Of a stretch of DNA of 64,000 bases, positions 36,201 through 44,866 are shown piece by piece. Position numbers and translations under genes: made by a program. How positions within the stretch are numbered: the stretch's first letter is position 1; each line of letters starts with the position of its first letter. Below the pieces are notes generated by a model. It did no database searches. It had not been told where the DNA came from and was given only the letters and a program-made list of their open reading frames with translations. This DNA is from CAYJAY01 sp964368445 (GTDB lineage: Bacteria > Bacillota > Clostridia > Oscillospirales > Ruminococcaceae). The stretch covers positions 44,209 through 108,208 of the forward strand of contig CAYJAY010000004.1 in assembly GCA_964368445.1 (NCBI GenBank). The letters are read 5' to 3'.

Positions 36201-36769
36201 CCAACAGTTTTGACGGTAAAACGGTTACTATAGTTTGTTCCGTTTCGTCGGTAAGGTTAAAGCTTACGAAGTCGGGAACGACGATGGCGTTTATCCAACT
36301 TGAAGATTTAACGGGGACTATCGAAACGATTGTGTTTTCCAAAGTTTTTGATGAATACAGAAAACAGCTTTCACCAAACAACGTGGTAGTTGTTGTTGGA
36401 CGAGTTAATTCAAGAGAAGACGAGGCGACAAAGTTGGTTCTCGACAAGGTTTTTTTGCCGGGCGAATTCAGAAGCGGAAATAACAATAAACAAAATTTTA
36501 AAGCAATCGACAAAAAGAGCGTGACAAACAGCAAGGTTTATATTAAATTAAAATCGGAATCCGATTTAAGTTATAAAAAAATCAAAACCTTGCTTTCAAA
36601 CTTCAAAGGAAATAACGAGGTGCGTTTTTACTTTGAAGACACCAAAGTTCAAATTAAAGCGCCGACAACACTCTATTCCAACCTGTCATATGATTTTTTG
36701 AGAACGGCTGAAAGTATCGTCGGCAAAGACAATATTAAAATTGTTGAGGTGGCGAAAAAAAAGGACTAA
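33248..36769 (+). CDS. dnaE: DNA polymerase III subunit alpha (DnaE)
   Basis: Replicative C-family polymerase. 1173 residues from TTG 33248, with AAAGGAG 7 nt upstream inside whiA, so translation is probably coupled. N-terminal PHP domain (FVHLHLHTEYSLLDGA, ITDHGSM), polymerase palm with GPGRGSGAGSLAAY and the catalytic PDFDID (Asp403, Asp405), fingers, tandem HhH, and a C-terminal OB domain (VTIVCSVSSVRLKLTKSG). Firmicutes also carry PolC; DnaE then serves lagging-strand priming. PolC is not in the window. The position after whiA and before a pfk-type gene is the typical clostridial order. Confidence 0.97.
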   Translation: MADKTKHEFVHLHLHTEYSLLDGACRIDRLMERVKSIGQTAVAITDHGSMYGVVDFFKAAKKHGVKPIIGCEVYVAPRTRFDKVHKLDTSPYHLVLLCKNETGYKNLIKLVSLSNIEGFYTKPRVDAELLTIYSEGLIALSACLAGEIPQALMSGDYEKATQKAFWYQKTFGKGNFFIEIQDHGIEEQRDILPGLIRLSRETEIPLVATNDCHYIEKTDANMQKTLVYIQTNKTVEDKDVLEFKTEEFYVKSQQEMLELFPQVPEAIYNTATIADMCNYEFEFGNTKLPVFKTPDGTQNEDFFIKLCYDGLKKRYGDDVKQEVKNRLEFEIDIIQKMGFTDYFLIVYDFIDYAKRNDIPVGPGRGSGAGSLAAYCMGITGIDPIEYNLLFERFLNPERISMPDFDIDFCYEKRGRVIDYVVAKYGFDHVAQIITFGTMAARAAIRDVGRALAMPYAEVDRVAKLIPQEIKMTIEKALSVSNDLRGLYESDANVKRLVDLSMKLEGMPRHASTHAAGVVITRDEASDYVPLQKNDEQVVTQFPMTTLEELGLLKMDFLGLRTLTVLKDAETEIKKSRPDFSIDNIPVDDKQTYEMLSSGNTLGVFQFESEGMKNVLSRLKPVDIEDLIAVISLYRPGPMDSIPTYIQNRHNPKKITYKHESLKSVLDVTYGCIVYQEQVMQIFRELAGFSLGQADLVRRAMSKKKHDVMEQEGKRFIFGSTEKGKECDGCIKRGIPESVARDILSDMESFASYAFNKSHAAAYALIAYQTAYLKCHYTTEFMTALLTSVLDNSDKVIEYISECYRLSIKVLPPTINKSFSQFTYENGSIRFGLLAVKNVGRQLIETICKLRREDGEFLSFIDFCERTYRTEINKRALENLIRCGAFDEFKPTRRSMVVGMENLLKAIDNDRSRNISGQIDFFSLEETEKSSEDTIAHLDEYSKQDLLSMEKETTGLYLSGHPLNDYIELTKSVSNCDIRKLLNDETNSFDGKTVTIVCSVSSVRLKLTKSGTTMAFIQLEDLTGTIETIVFSKVFDEYRKQLSPNNVVVVVGRVNSREDEATKLVLDKVFLPGEFRSGNNNKQNFKAIDKKSVTNSKVYIKLKSESDLSYKKIKTLLSNFKGNNEVRFYFEDTKVQIKAPTTLYSNLSYDFLRTAESIVGKDNIKIVEVAKKKD

Positions 36770-36793
36770 TCGGGTTACTAACTTTTTAGTAGG

Positions 36794-37783
36794 ATGTGTT
36801 GCGTTACGATTAGATCTGCGAAAACTATCGGAATATTAACTTCGGGTTCGGACAGCCCCGGGAAAAATGCTGTCCTTTACAACCTTGTCAGAACCGCCAT
36901 ATTTAAGGGTGTCGAGGTTCATGCCGTTGTTGGCGGGTTTAAGGGGCTCATAGACAATCGTTTTTTTAACATAACGATAAACGACGTTCGTGGGATCTCG
37001 AAAAAAGGCGGCTCGATAATAACCTCGTTAAGCTTTGATGAGATTAAATCTGCCGAAGGCCTTGAAAAATCGCGGTTGAACTGTGAAAAAAACGGAATAG
37101 ATGCATTAATTGCGATAGGCGGAGACAGGACGCTTTTTGCCATTAGAGAACTTTCCGAAATAGGTGTTCCGTCGTTTTTTATACCGTCTTCGATACATAA
37201 CGACGCTGTGTGTTCGGATTATTCGATTGGCTTTGAATCGGCGTTAAGCCAAGCTGTTGAAACGGTCGACCGGCTTAAAGACAGCGAACAAGAAATTCCA
37301 AAATGCGACGTTGTCGAGGTGATGGGAAGCGAACACAGCGAGCTTGTTTTAAACATAGCGGCGGCAACCGAGGCGGTTGCGGTATTAATTCCCGAGATTG
37401 AATATGACCTTGAACGAGACGTTGTTCAACGCATACTGTATTTTAGGCGAATGGGCAAAACACAGTTCACTGTTGTTGTCTCGGGGCGCGCAGGAAATGC
37501 CGGAAAGATAACCGATTTTGTCGAAACAAAGACAGGGATTGAATCGTTTTCAACAGTTCTGGGGAGAACTGTTTTTGGCGGAAACGCTTGCTCATATGAC
37601 AGAATTATGGCTAATAAATTCGCGGCAAAAACGATTGAGCTTATAGAGGGCGGCGAGGTTTCTAATCGCGCTATCGGACTTAAACACGGACAGATCGTCG
37701 ACTTTTCGCTTGGCGAAACAAAGTATATGACTAAAACTATAGACAGAAAGCTTTATCTAAATACCGTAAGCATGTTGTGCTAG
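36794..37783 (+). CDS. Phosphofructokinase-family protein with a lost active site
   Basis: 329 residues with the complete length and fold pattern of ATP-PFK (PfkA), in the usual place after dnaE. The catalytic residues are changed. By manual alignment to Bacillus PFK: GGDSPGMN reads GSDSPGKN (18-25), GGDGS reads GGDRT (109-113), TIDND reads SIHND (133-137, so catalytic Asp127 is His135), VMGR reads VMGS (Ser179). The fructose-6-phosphate arginines at 162, 243 and 252 become Lys170, Phe252 and Phe261, and Glu222 becomes Gly. The reading frame is intact, so the protein is kept for another role. The start is weak: GTAGG abuts the ATG. It is not expected to catalyse the PFK reaction. Confidence 0.85.
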   Translation: MCCVTIRSAKTIGILTSGSDSPGKNAVLYNLVRTAIFKGVEVHAVVGGFKGLIDNRFFNITINDVRGISKKGGSIITSLSFDEIKSAEGLEKSRLNCEKNGIDALIAIGGDRTLFAIRELSEIGVPSFFIPSSIHNDAVCSDYSIGFESALSQAVETVDRLKDSEQEIPKCDVVEVMGSEHSELVLNIAAATEAVAVLIPEIEYDLERDVVQRILYFRRMGKTQFTVVVSGRAGNAGKITDFVETKTGIESFSTVLGRTVFGGNACSYDRIMANKFAAKTIELIEGGEVSNRAIGLKHGQIVDFSLGETKYMTKTIDRKLYLNTVSMLC

Positions 37784-37814
37784 AGTTTTTTATTCGAGAG
37801 GGAATGAAACGAAA

Positions 37815-39788
37815 ATGGAAATAGAACAAAAAATAGTTGAGTTGCGGCGGCAGCTTGAGCATCATTCAAAGCTGTACTATGAACAGGATAATCCGATAAT
37901 ATCGGATGCCGAGTATGATGAGATGTTGCTTTTGCTGTCATCGCTTGAACAACAACGACCGGACCTTATGAAGGAAAATTCGCCGACCCAAAAGGTGGGC
38001 GGAAAAGCGTCGGAAAAGTTTTCGAAGGTTAACCACGCCGTTAAGATGGAAAGTTTGCAAAATGCGTTTTCGTTTGAAGATCTCGAACAGTTTGTAAAAA
38101 AGATGGAACAGGTTGTGGAAACTCCGAAATTTGTTGTCGAAAAAAAGATAGACGGGCTTTCGGTGTCGCTATTATATCAAAACGGAGTTTTAACGGTGGG
38201 TTCTACTCGTGGCGACGGAACGACGGGGGAGGACATAACCGAAAATCTGTTAACTATCAAATCGGTGCCCAAAAAGTTGGAAAATGCGCCGGAACTTTTG
38301 GAGGTTAGGGGCGAGGTGTATCTTCCGAAAAAAGAGTTTGAAAAGATAGTCGAAGCTCAGATTTCGGAGGGCAAACAACCATTTAAAAACCCAAGAAATG
38401 CCGCGGCAGGGTCGCTTCGGCAAAAAGACAGCGCGGTGACGGCGCAACGAAACCTTGATATATTTATCTTTAACATACAAAGATCCACAAAACAGTTTGT
38501 TTCACACCACGAGTCGCTTGAGTTTTTGAAACAACTGGGGTTTCCTGTGTCGCCGGATTTTGTGTTGTGTGAAGATGTTAAGCAGATTACTAACGCAGTT
38601 CAATCGATTGGCGAAAAAAGAACCGTTCTTCAATATGACATCGACGGCGCAGTTATAAAACTTGATAACATACCCGACCGTGAGGTTATCGGTTCGACAG
38701 GAAAGTTTCCAAAATGGGCAACTGCTTATAAATATCCGCCCGAGATTAAAACGACAAAAGTCACAAACATCGAAGTTTCGGTTGGTCGAACAGGTGTTTT
38801 GACTCCAACCGCGGTTATGAACCCTGTTTTGATATCGGGGTCTACCGTTTCGAGGGCGGTGCTCCACAACCAAGATTTCATAGATGAGCTGGATCTTCGG
38901 ATAGGGGACACGGTAGACATTCATAAATCGGGGGACATTATCCCCGAAATTTTAAAAGCATATGACCACGAAGAAGGTTCGACAAAATTTGAAATTCCGC
39001 TTTTTTGTCCGTCTTGTAACGAGGCGGTTGTGAAGGTTGAAGACGAAGTCGCTTTGCGATGTGTGAACCCCGAATGTCCCGAACAGTTGCGCCGAAATAT
39101 AATACATTTTGCAAGCAAGGGTGCTATGAACATCGAGGGGATAGGCCCTGCGACGGTTGACGCTTTGTTGCAAGCCGGATACCTTGAAAACGGAGTCTCG
39201 GGTATATATTCGATAACATCGGAACAACTGCTTAAACTTGAGGGTATAAAGGAAAAATCCGCAAACAACATTCTTTTTGCAATTGGACTTTCAAAACAAA
39301 ACAATCTTGACAGTCTGCTTTTTGGGCTTGGGATTAGAAATGTTGGGCAACGAGCGGCAAAACTTATCTCGCAAACGTTTAAAGATATAGATTCGATTAT
39401 GTCGGCAAGCGAACAAGATATTAACGCAATAGACGGCATAGGCCCCGTCATCGCTAAAAATGTTGTGACGTTTTTTTCAAGCGAGGGTTGCAAAGATTTA
39501 ATAGAAAGATTAAAACTTTCGGGAGTTAACGTCACATATCAAGACAGTTCGGTGTCAAAAAAGCTTGAGGGAAAAACGATTGTTGTGACGGGAACCCTTG
39601 TAAGCGTTACACGAAACGAGATTAAAAAGATAATCGAAGACAACGGTGGCACGGCGGCGTCTTCGGTTAGCAAAAAAACTTCGTTTGTGGTTGCGGGAGA
39701 AAACGCCGGAAGCAAACTCGACAAAGCAAACGAGCTTGGAGTTGAAGTTTTGACAGAACAGCAGTTTTTAAAGCTTATTAATGAATAA
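37815..39788 (+). CDS. ligA: NAD-dependent DNA ligase
   Basis: Seals nicks during replication and repair using NAD+. 657 residues in the family's domain order: Ia domain (YYEQDNPIISDAEYD), adenylation domain with the lysine nucleophile in KIDG (Lys111), OB fold (YKYPPEIKTTKV, VGRTGVLTPTA), a four-cysteine zinc finger (CPSC...CVNPECP), helix-hairpin-helix repeats, and a C-terminal BRCT domain starting at LEGKTIVVTG. AGAGGG lies upstream of the ATG. 31 bp after the PFK-like gene. Confidence 0.97.
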   Translation: MEIEQKIVELRRQLEHHSKLYYEQDNPIISDAEYDEMLLLLSSLEQQRPDLMKENSPTQKVGGKASEKFSKVNHAVKMESLQNAFSFEDLEQFVKKMEQVVETPKFVVEKKIDGLSVSLLYQNGVLTVGSTRGDGTTGEDITENLLTIKSVPKKLENAPELLEVRGEVYLPKKEFEKIVEAQISEGKQPFKNPRNAAAGSLRQKDSAVTAQRNLDIFIFNIQRSTKQFVSHHESLEFLKQLGFPVSPDFVLCEDVKQITNAVQSIGEKRTVLQYDIDGAVIKLDNIPDREVIGSTGKFPKWATAYKYPPEIKTTKVTNIEVSVGRTGVLTPTAVMNPVLISGSTVSRAVLHNQDFIDELDLRIGDTVDIHKSGDIIPEILKAYDHEEGSTKFEIPLFCPSCNEAVVKVEDEVALRCVNPECPEQLRRNIIHFASKGAMNIEGIGPATVDALLQAGYLENGVSGIYSITSEQLLKLEGIKEKSANNILFAIGLSKQNNLDSLLFGLGIRNVGQRAAKLISQTFKDIDSIMSASEQDINAIDGIGPVIAKNVVTFFSSEGCKDLIERLKLSGVNVTYQDSSVSKKLEGKTIVVTGTLVSVTRNEIKKIIEDNGGTAASSVSKKTSFVVAGENAGSKLDKANELGVEVLTEQQFLKLINE

Positions 39789-39848
39789 AACAAAATAACA
39801 CTGCCAATAATCTTAAGTGAAAAAAGATTGAGGTGGTGTTGTTTTTTT

Positions 39849-41438
39849 ATGACAAAAAAAAGGTTTTTAATCGTTATGATCTTTCTTTTTGCGATGCTGG
39901 AACTTTTGATGATTAGGTTTTTCTTTTTGATGTCCGATCCTTTGGGGCTTGAAGTCAGCTTGTCGCAGTCGTCATATAGGCTTTCGGTTGGGACGGAACG
40001 CGCAAATTTTTATGATTGCAACAACCAAAAGATAACAGGAACAAATTTAAGCTATAAAGCGATTATAAACCCACAAGACCGAAACTATCTAAGCATCACC
40101 GAGCATGTGTCAAACAACATCTCAAACGAAGTTTTAAGTCGCATACAACAAGGTGAGTCAAAACCGTTTTTGATAGATATTAAAGAGGATTTTCCGCAAA
40201 CTTCATTGATAGACACCGTTTCGTTTGAAACGAGGTACTCAAACAATTCTATGGCACAACATCTAATAGGTTATGTCAATTCGGACAACGTTGGGGTTTC
40301 GGGATTGGAATATCTGTTTGAAGATTTTTTAAACCAAAACACCAACGAAAAATCGGTTATAGTTCAAGTGAATGCGCTAAATTATGCCGTAGACATGGGG
40401 GAAATTGAGGTTTACAATAGCAACGAAAACCCACAAGGTGTCTCGCTTACAATAGATAACAGAATACAGCAAATTGCGGAAGAGGCGGCGGACGGAGGAA
40501 TGGAGCGCGGCGCGGTTGTGGTTTTGGAGGCCAAAACAGGGGAGATAAAAGCGATGGTAAGCCGCCCGAACTTTGACCAAAACGACATTGAAAGCGCCAT
40601 TCAAGCAGGCGACAGCTCGCTTATAAACCGCGCCGTAACACCGTATGCCGTCGGTTCTATCTATAAACCGGTTGTAGCCGCCGCCGCTATTGAATCGGGG
40701 GTTTTAGGACATACAGCGATAGAATGTACCGGGAGCGTCGAAGTAAACGGGATTACGTTTAGTTGTAACGACAACACGGCACACGGAGAAGTAGACCTTG
40801 AAAAAGCACTTGAAGTTTCGTGTAACGTATATTTCATCGAACTAGCAAACATGACGGGTGAAACCTTTGTTTACAACACAGCAAGTTCGCTTGGGATAGG
40901 TTCGATAATCAATCTGTATCAAAACTATGGTTTTGTTTCGGGAAACCTTCCGACGATAGGCGAGCTTGAAAACGACATTGAATTTGCAAACCACAGTTTC
41001 GGTCAAGGAAAACTGCTCGCTTCTCCTCTCGGTGTTTCGGCGTATACATTGGTTTTTGCAAACGACGGAGTTTACAAAGATGTTTCGGTGATTAAACAGG
41101 TTGGGCAAAACGAAGTGGCACAACAACAAGGGCGCGAGGTGTTGTCTCGTGACACCGCGGATATAATTAAAAACGCCATGATAAACGTCGTTGAAAACGG
41201 AACAGGAACGCTTGGAAAACCAAACGAAGTTTCAGCCGGCGGAAAGACGGGAACAGCCGAAACGGGATCTAGCAACCCCGACGGTTCGGCACATGTTGTT
41301 GGATGGTTTACGGGATTTTTTCCGGCGGAACAACCGGAATATGTCGTGACAGTTATGGTTGAAAACGAGGGTTACGGATATAAAAGCGCCGCGCCCATCT
41401 TCAAAGAGATAGCGGATGAGATATCGAAATTAAACTGA
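39849..41438 (+). CDS. Class B penicillin-binding protein (transpeptidase)
   Basis: Peptidoglycan D,D-transpeptidase anchored by one N-terminal helix (about 8-30). 529 residues from ATG 39849; the upstream TTG 39828 overlaps the GAGGTGG ribosome site and is rejected. A dimerisation domain (about 40-180) is followed by the transpeptidase domain with SIYK (Ser270-Lys273), SCN near 333, and KTG in GGKTGTAET. It is shorter than FtsI/SpoVD (about 580-730) and has no PASTA domains, resembling PbpA-like class B proteins. The final assignment needs a tree. Confidence 0.9.
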   Translation: MTKKRFLIVMIFLFAMLELLMIRFFFLMSDPLGLEVSLSQSSYRLSVGTERANFYDCNNQKITGTNLSYKAIINPQDRNYLSITEHVSNNISNEVLSRIQQGESKPFLIDIKEDFPQTSLIDTVSFETRYSNNSMAQHLIGYVNSDNVGVSGLEYLFEDFLNQNTNEKSVIVQVNALNYAVDMGEIEVYNSNENPQGVSLTIDNRIQQIAEEAADGGMERGAVVVLEAKTGEIKAMVSRPNFDQNDIESAIQAGDSSLINRAVTPYAVGSIYKPVVAAAAIESGVLGHTAIECTGSVEVNGITFSCNDNTAHGEVDLEKALEVSCNVYFIELANMTGETFVYNTASSLGIGSIINLYQNYGFVSGNLPTIGELENDIEFANHSFGQGKLLASPLGVSAYTLVFANDGVYKDVSVIKQVGQNEVAQQQGREVLSRDTADIIKNAMINVVENGTGTLGKPNEVSAGGKTGTAETGSSNPDGSAHVVGWFTGFFPAEQPEYVVTVMVENEGYGYKSAAPIFKEIADEISKLN

Positions 41439-41523
41439 AGTTTGTATTATTGCAAAATGTTTTAACAAACTGTATATTTTGTGGTTTTATTGTTAAAAAA
41501 ACTTTAAATATACAAAATATTGA

Positions 41524-41552
41524 TTGACAAACAAATGCCTAAAATATATAAT
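41524..41552 (+). promoter_or_regulatory. Strong promoter of the alaS T-box transcript
   Basis: TTGACA at 41524-41529, exactly 17 bp, TATAAT at 41547-41552: a perfect sigma-A consensus, about 50 bp before the T-box stem I. Confidence 0.85.
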
Positions 41553-41594
41553 AATTAAAGCAAATGCGATGAAGCGGAATAATCCCATGTAGGT

Positions 41595-41816
41595 TTGTTT
41601 GAAAGAGAGAGAACCCGGTGGCTGAAAGGTTTTTAACAAATCGGGGGAGTGCTAACCGCCGAGCTTCATGTTTACATGACGTATCCACTGCGTTAAAGTG
41701 TTTGAGGGGCGCAAGTTTTTGCGCAATTCGGGTGGTACCGCGGAAGCTGTATTGTATTAAAACAACGGCGTTCGTCCTGATTTTATCGGGGCGGAGGCCT
41801 ATATTTTTTTTGGGAG
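41595..41816 (+). promoter_or_regulatory. T-box riboswitch (alanine) upstream of alaS
   Basis: Stem I opens with AGAGAGA (about 41604). The distal strand has GAGTGCTAACC, whose GCT (41651-41653) is the likely Ala specifier codon. The T-box signature GGGTGGTACCGCGG is at 41730-41743. A terminator stem of GTCCTGAT/ATCGGGGC (near 41776-41797) ends in eight T residues (about 41806-41813). This is followed by GGGAGAG and the alaS start. Uncharged tRNA-Ala should switch it to the antiterminated form. Confidence 0.95.
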
Positions 41817-41825
41817 AGAAAGTTT

Positions 41826-44462
41826 ATGAAATGGACAGGACTTAATGAACTGCGCGAGATGTATCTCAAATTTTTTGAAAGCAAAGATCACTATAGGTTT
41901 GAAAGTTTTCCGCTTGTTCCGCTTGACGACAACAGCCTTTTGCTTATAAATTCGGGAATGGCTCCGCTTAAAAAATATTTTTTGGGGCAACAAAATGTTC
42001 CGAATGACAGGGCGACTTCGTGTCAAAAATGTATTAGAACCCCTGACATCGAAAGGGTTGGTAAAACTGCGCGTCACGGCACTTATTTCGAGATGCTCGG
42101 TAACTTTTCGTTTGCAAACTATTTTAAAAAAGAGGCGACGGCTTGGGCTTGGGAGTTTTGCACCGAGGTTTTGAAACTTCCTGTCGACAGACTTTATGTT
42201 TCGGTTTTCTTTGAAGACGACGAAGCGTTTGATATCTGGACAAAAGATATAGGTGTGGCAGAGGACAAGATGGTTCGCCTTGGCCGTGAAGATAACTTTT
42301 GGGAGATTGGCGCGGGTCCTTGCGGACCTTGTTCCGAAATTTATTTTGACCGTGGGAAAAAATACGGTTGCGACAACCCCAACTGTGCCGTTGGTTGCGA
42401 TTGTGACAGATATGTCGAGTTTTGGAACTTGGTTTTCACACAGTTTATCTCGGACGGAGCCGGAAACTATCAACAGATGGAACACGGCAACATCGACACC
42501 GGAATGGGGCTTGAACGCCTTGCGTGTATAATGCAAGATGTTGGAAACCTATTTGAGGTTGACACCGTTCAAAATATAATGAAAGAGATTGAAAAACAAG
42601 CCGGCGTAAAATATAAACAGGACGAAAAGGTTGATATCTCGCTTAGAGTTATAACCGACCACATAAGAAGCACTTCGTTCATGATAGGGGACGGCGTAGG
42701 ACCCTCTAACGAAGGACGCGGCTATGTGTTAAGACGTCTTTTGCGACGCGCCGCAAGACACGGAAGGCTTCTTGGAATTAACAAACCGTTTTTACACAAC
42801 ATTGTGGATACAGTTGTGGCTGAAAACGTTTCGGCATATCCGTATCTTGCCGAAAGAAAAGATTACATTAAAAGGATAGTTAAATCAGAGGAAGAAAAAT
42901 TCCTTAAAACAATAGAACAAGGTTTTGAACTTCTTGATGGCATTGTGGAGCAACTTGCAGGCCAAGATCAAACGGTTTTTTCGGGCGAGGTTGCGTTTAA
43001 ACTTTATGATACGTTTGGATTTCCGCTTGACCTTACAAAAGACATAGTCGAGGAAAAAGGTTTCACGGTTGACGAAGACAAGTTCAACGAACTTATGCAG
43101 GTTCAAAAGAAGCGCGCTCGTGACGAACGCAAATCGAAAGACGACATAGGCTGGGAAGAGGATGTCTTCAAAGGAATGACGGTGACTGAAACCGAGTTTG
43201 TAGGATATGATAACCTTGAAACCAAAGCCGTCGTTGAATATATTATAAACGCGGGAGAACTTTCCGAAACCGCAAGCGAGGGCGAAAAGGTTGTTATCAT
43301 ACTTGACAAAACCCCGTTTTATGCCGAAGGCGGCGGTCAAGTTGGAGACATTGGGACGCTTTCAAACGATGTCGTGTCGATTGAAATAGTCGATTGCAAA
43401 AAATCCGCAGAAGGCCTTTTCCGTCATATCGGTGTTGTTAAAAGCGGAGTTGTTGAAAAGGGTGCTGTTGTTATTGCAACGGTCGACAAAAAGTTCAGAA
43501 ACGATGTTATGCGTAACCACACATCGGCCCATCTTTTGCAGTATGCTCTTCGCGAAGTTCTAGGGGATCATGTCCACCAATCGGGTTCATTCGTAGACCG
43601 AAATCGTGTGCGTTTTGATTTTAGCCACTTTGAAGCGATGACAAAAGACGAGGTTAAAGCGGTTGAGAAAAAAGTTAACGCCGTAATACTCGATGCAGTA
43701 GAGGTCACAAAACAGGTTATGTCGATAGACCAAGCTAAAAAGCTAGGAGCTATAGCTTTGTTTGGTGAAAAGTACGGAGACACCGTAAGGGTTGTTAGCG
43801 TTCCCGGCGTTTCGGTTGAGTTTTGCGGAGGCACACACATCGAAAACACTGCCGAAGTTGGGTTGTTCAAAATTCTTTCGGAAAGTTCCTCTGCCGCCGG
43901 CATAAGAAGGATTGAAGCGACAACCGGCAAAGGAGTTTTGCAATATATCGAAGCGCAAGATAAAGTTATAGCCGATACATGTGCTGTCTTGAAACTTTCA
44001 AACAGTTTTGAGCTTGCTTCTAAAACAGAGAGTTTGCAACAACAACTGCGCGAAAAATCTTCCGAAGTCGAAGCGTTAAACGCCAAACTTGCGAACAGCG
44101 CGATAGATGATATTATTAAAACCGCAGTGGATTTGAACGACCTAAAAGTTATTGCGACCGAGTTTATCAAAGCAAAGCCCGATACAGTTAAGGGAATGCT
44201 TGATACTCTTAAAGAAAAGTATCCCAACATCGTTGCGGTTGTTTCGAGCGAATGGAACGAAAAGACAACAATATTTGTTGGAATCGGCAAACAAGCATTG
44301 GCAAAAGGATTAAATTCAAGTATAATTGTTAAAGAAGTGGCGGCGGTCTGTGGCGGTTCGGGCGGAGGAAAACCCGATCTTGCTATGGCGGGAGTTAAGG
44401 ACACGTCGAAACTTAAAGAGGCACTTAAAAGCGTTGTATCTATTGTTGAGAAACAGATATAG
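41826..44462 (+). CDS. alaS: Alanyl-tRNA synthetase
   Basis: Charges tRNA-Ala. 878 residues, full length. Class II core (NSGMAPLKKYFLGQ, CIRTPDIERVGKTARHGTYFEMLGNFSF), TGMGLERL, an RGYVLRRLLRRAARHG helix, the editing domain with NHTSAHLLQYAL and CGGTHIENT (zinc ligands), and the C-Ala domain with CGGSGGGKPDLAMAG at the end. An extra CDNPNCAVGCDCDRYVEFWN segment in the core has several cysteines and may bind zinc, as in many bacterial AlaRS. Controlled by its own T-box. Confidence 0.97.
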   Translation: MKWTGLNELREMYLKFFESKDHYRFESFPLVPLDDNSLLLINSGMAPLKKYFLGQQNVPNDRATSCQKCIRTPDIERVGKTARHGTYFEMLGNFSFANYFKKEATAWAWEFCTEVLKLPVDRLYVSVFFEDDEAFDIWTKDIGVAEDKMVRLGREDNFWEIGAGPCGPCSEIYFDRGKKYGCDNPNCAVGCDCDRYVEFWNLVFTQFISDGAGNYQQMEHGNIDTGMGLERLACIMQDVGNLFEVDTVQNIMKEIEKQAGVKYKQDEKVDISLRVITDHIRSTSFMIGDGVGPSNEGRGYVLRRLLRRAARHGRLLGINKPFLHNIVDTVVAENVSAYPYLAERKDYIKRIVKSEEEKFLKTIEQGFELLDGIVEQLAGQDQTVFSGEVAFKLYDTFGFPLDLTKDIVEEKGFTVDEDKFNELMQVQKKRARDERKSKDDIGWEEDVFKGMTVTETEFVGYDNLETKAVVEYIINAGELSETASEGEKVVIILDKTPFYAEGGGQVGDIGTLSNDVVSIEIVDCKKSAEGLFRHIGVVKSGVVEKGAVVIATVDKKFRNDVMRNHTSAHLLQYALREVLGDHVHQSGSFVDRNRVRFDFSHFEAMTKDEVKAVEKKVNAVILDAVEVTKQVMSIDQAKKLGAIALFGEKYGDTVRVVSVPGVSVEFCGGTHIENTAEVGLFKILSESSSAAGIRRIEATTGKGVLQYIEAQDKVIADTCAVLKLSNSFELASKTESLQQQLREKSSEVEALNAKLANSAIDDIIKTAVDLNDLKVIATEFIKAKPDTVKGMLDTLKEKYPNIVAVVSSEWNEKTTIFVGIGKQALAKGLNSSIIVKEVAAVCGGSGGGKPDLAMAGVKDTSKLKEALKSVVSIVEKQI

Positions 44463-44474
44463 AAAGGTTTTTAT

Positions 44475-44813
44475 ATGGATTGTTTATTTTGCAAGATAAT
44501 AAACCAAGAGATACCCTGTAAAAAGCTTTATGAAGACGAGGATGTCTTGGCTTTTTATGATATCGACCCGCAAGCTCCGACACATTTTTTGGTTATCCCA
44601 AAAGCACACATCGAAAGTGTTTCAAGCGTTTCGGAACAAAACAGTGGGGCGGTTGCAAAATGTTTTGAAACTATCGCGATGCTTGCTAAGGAACTTGATC
44701 TTAAAGACGGCTATCGAGTCGTTAGCAACTGTGGCGAGCAAGCGGGACAATCGGTGTTTCACATTCATTTCCATGTTCTTTCGGGAAGGTTACTTAACTG
44801 GCCTCCCGGTTAA
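44475..44813 (+). CDS. hinT: Histidine triad (HIT/HinT) nucleotide hydrolase
   Basis: 112-residue HIT protein; HinT enzymes hydrolyse phosphoramidate nucleotides such as aminoacyl-AMP-lysine. N-terminal CLFCKIINQEIPCKKLYEDEDVLAF is typical, and the catalytic triad HIHFHVL lies near the end. GAAAGG precedes the ATG. It is 12 bp after alaS. HinT acts on adenylates released by synthetases, which makes the link with alaS sensible. Confidence 0.94.
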   Translation: MDCLFCKIINQEIPCKKLYEDEDVLAFYDIDPQAPTHFLVIPKAHIESVSSVSEQNSGAVAKCFETIAMLAKELDLKDGYRVVSNCGEQAGQSVFHIHFHVLSGRLLNWPPG

Positions 44814-44866
44814 CCGAAAATAATAAACATACAATAAAACAACATTAAATATTAAGAGGTATAAAA

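Noticed and set aside
44530..44823. 97-codon frame overlapping the HIT gene
   Set aside because: Out of frame with hinT, whose motif and ribosome site are clear; the overlapping frame has no recognisable features.
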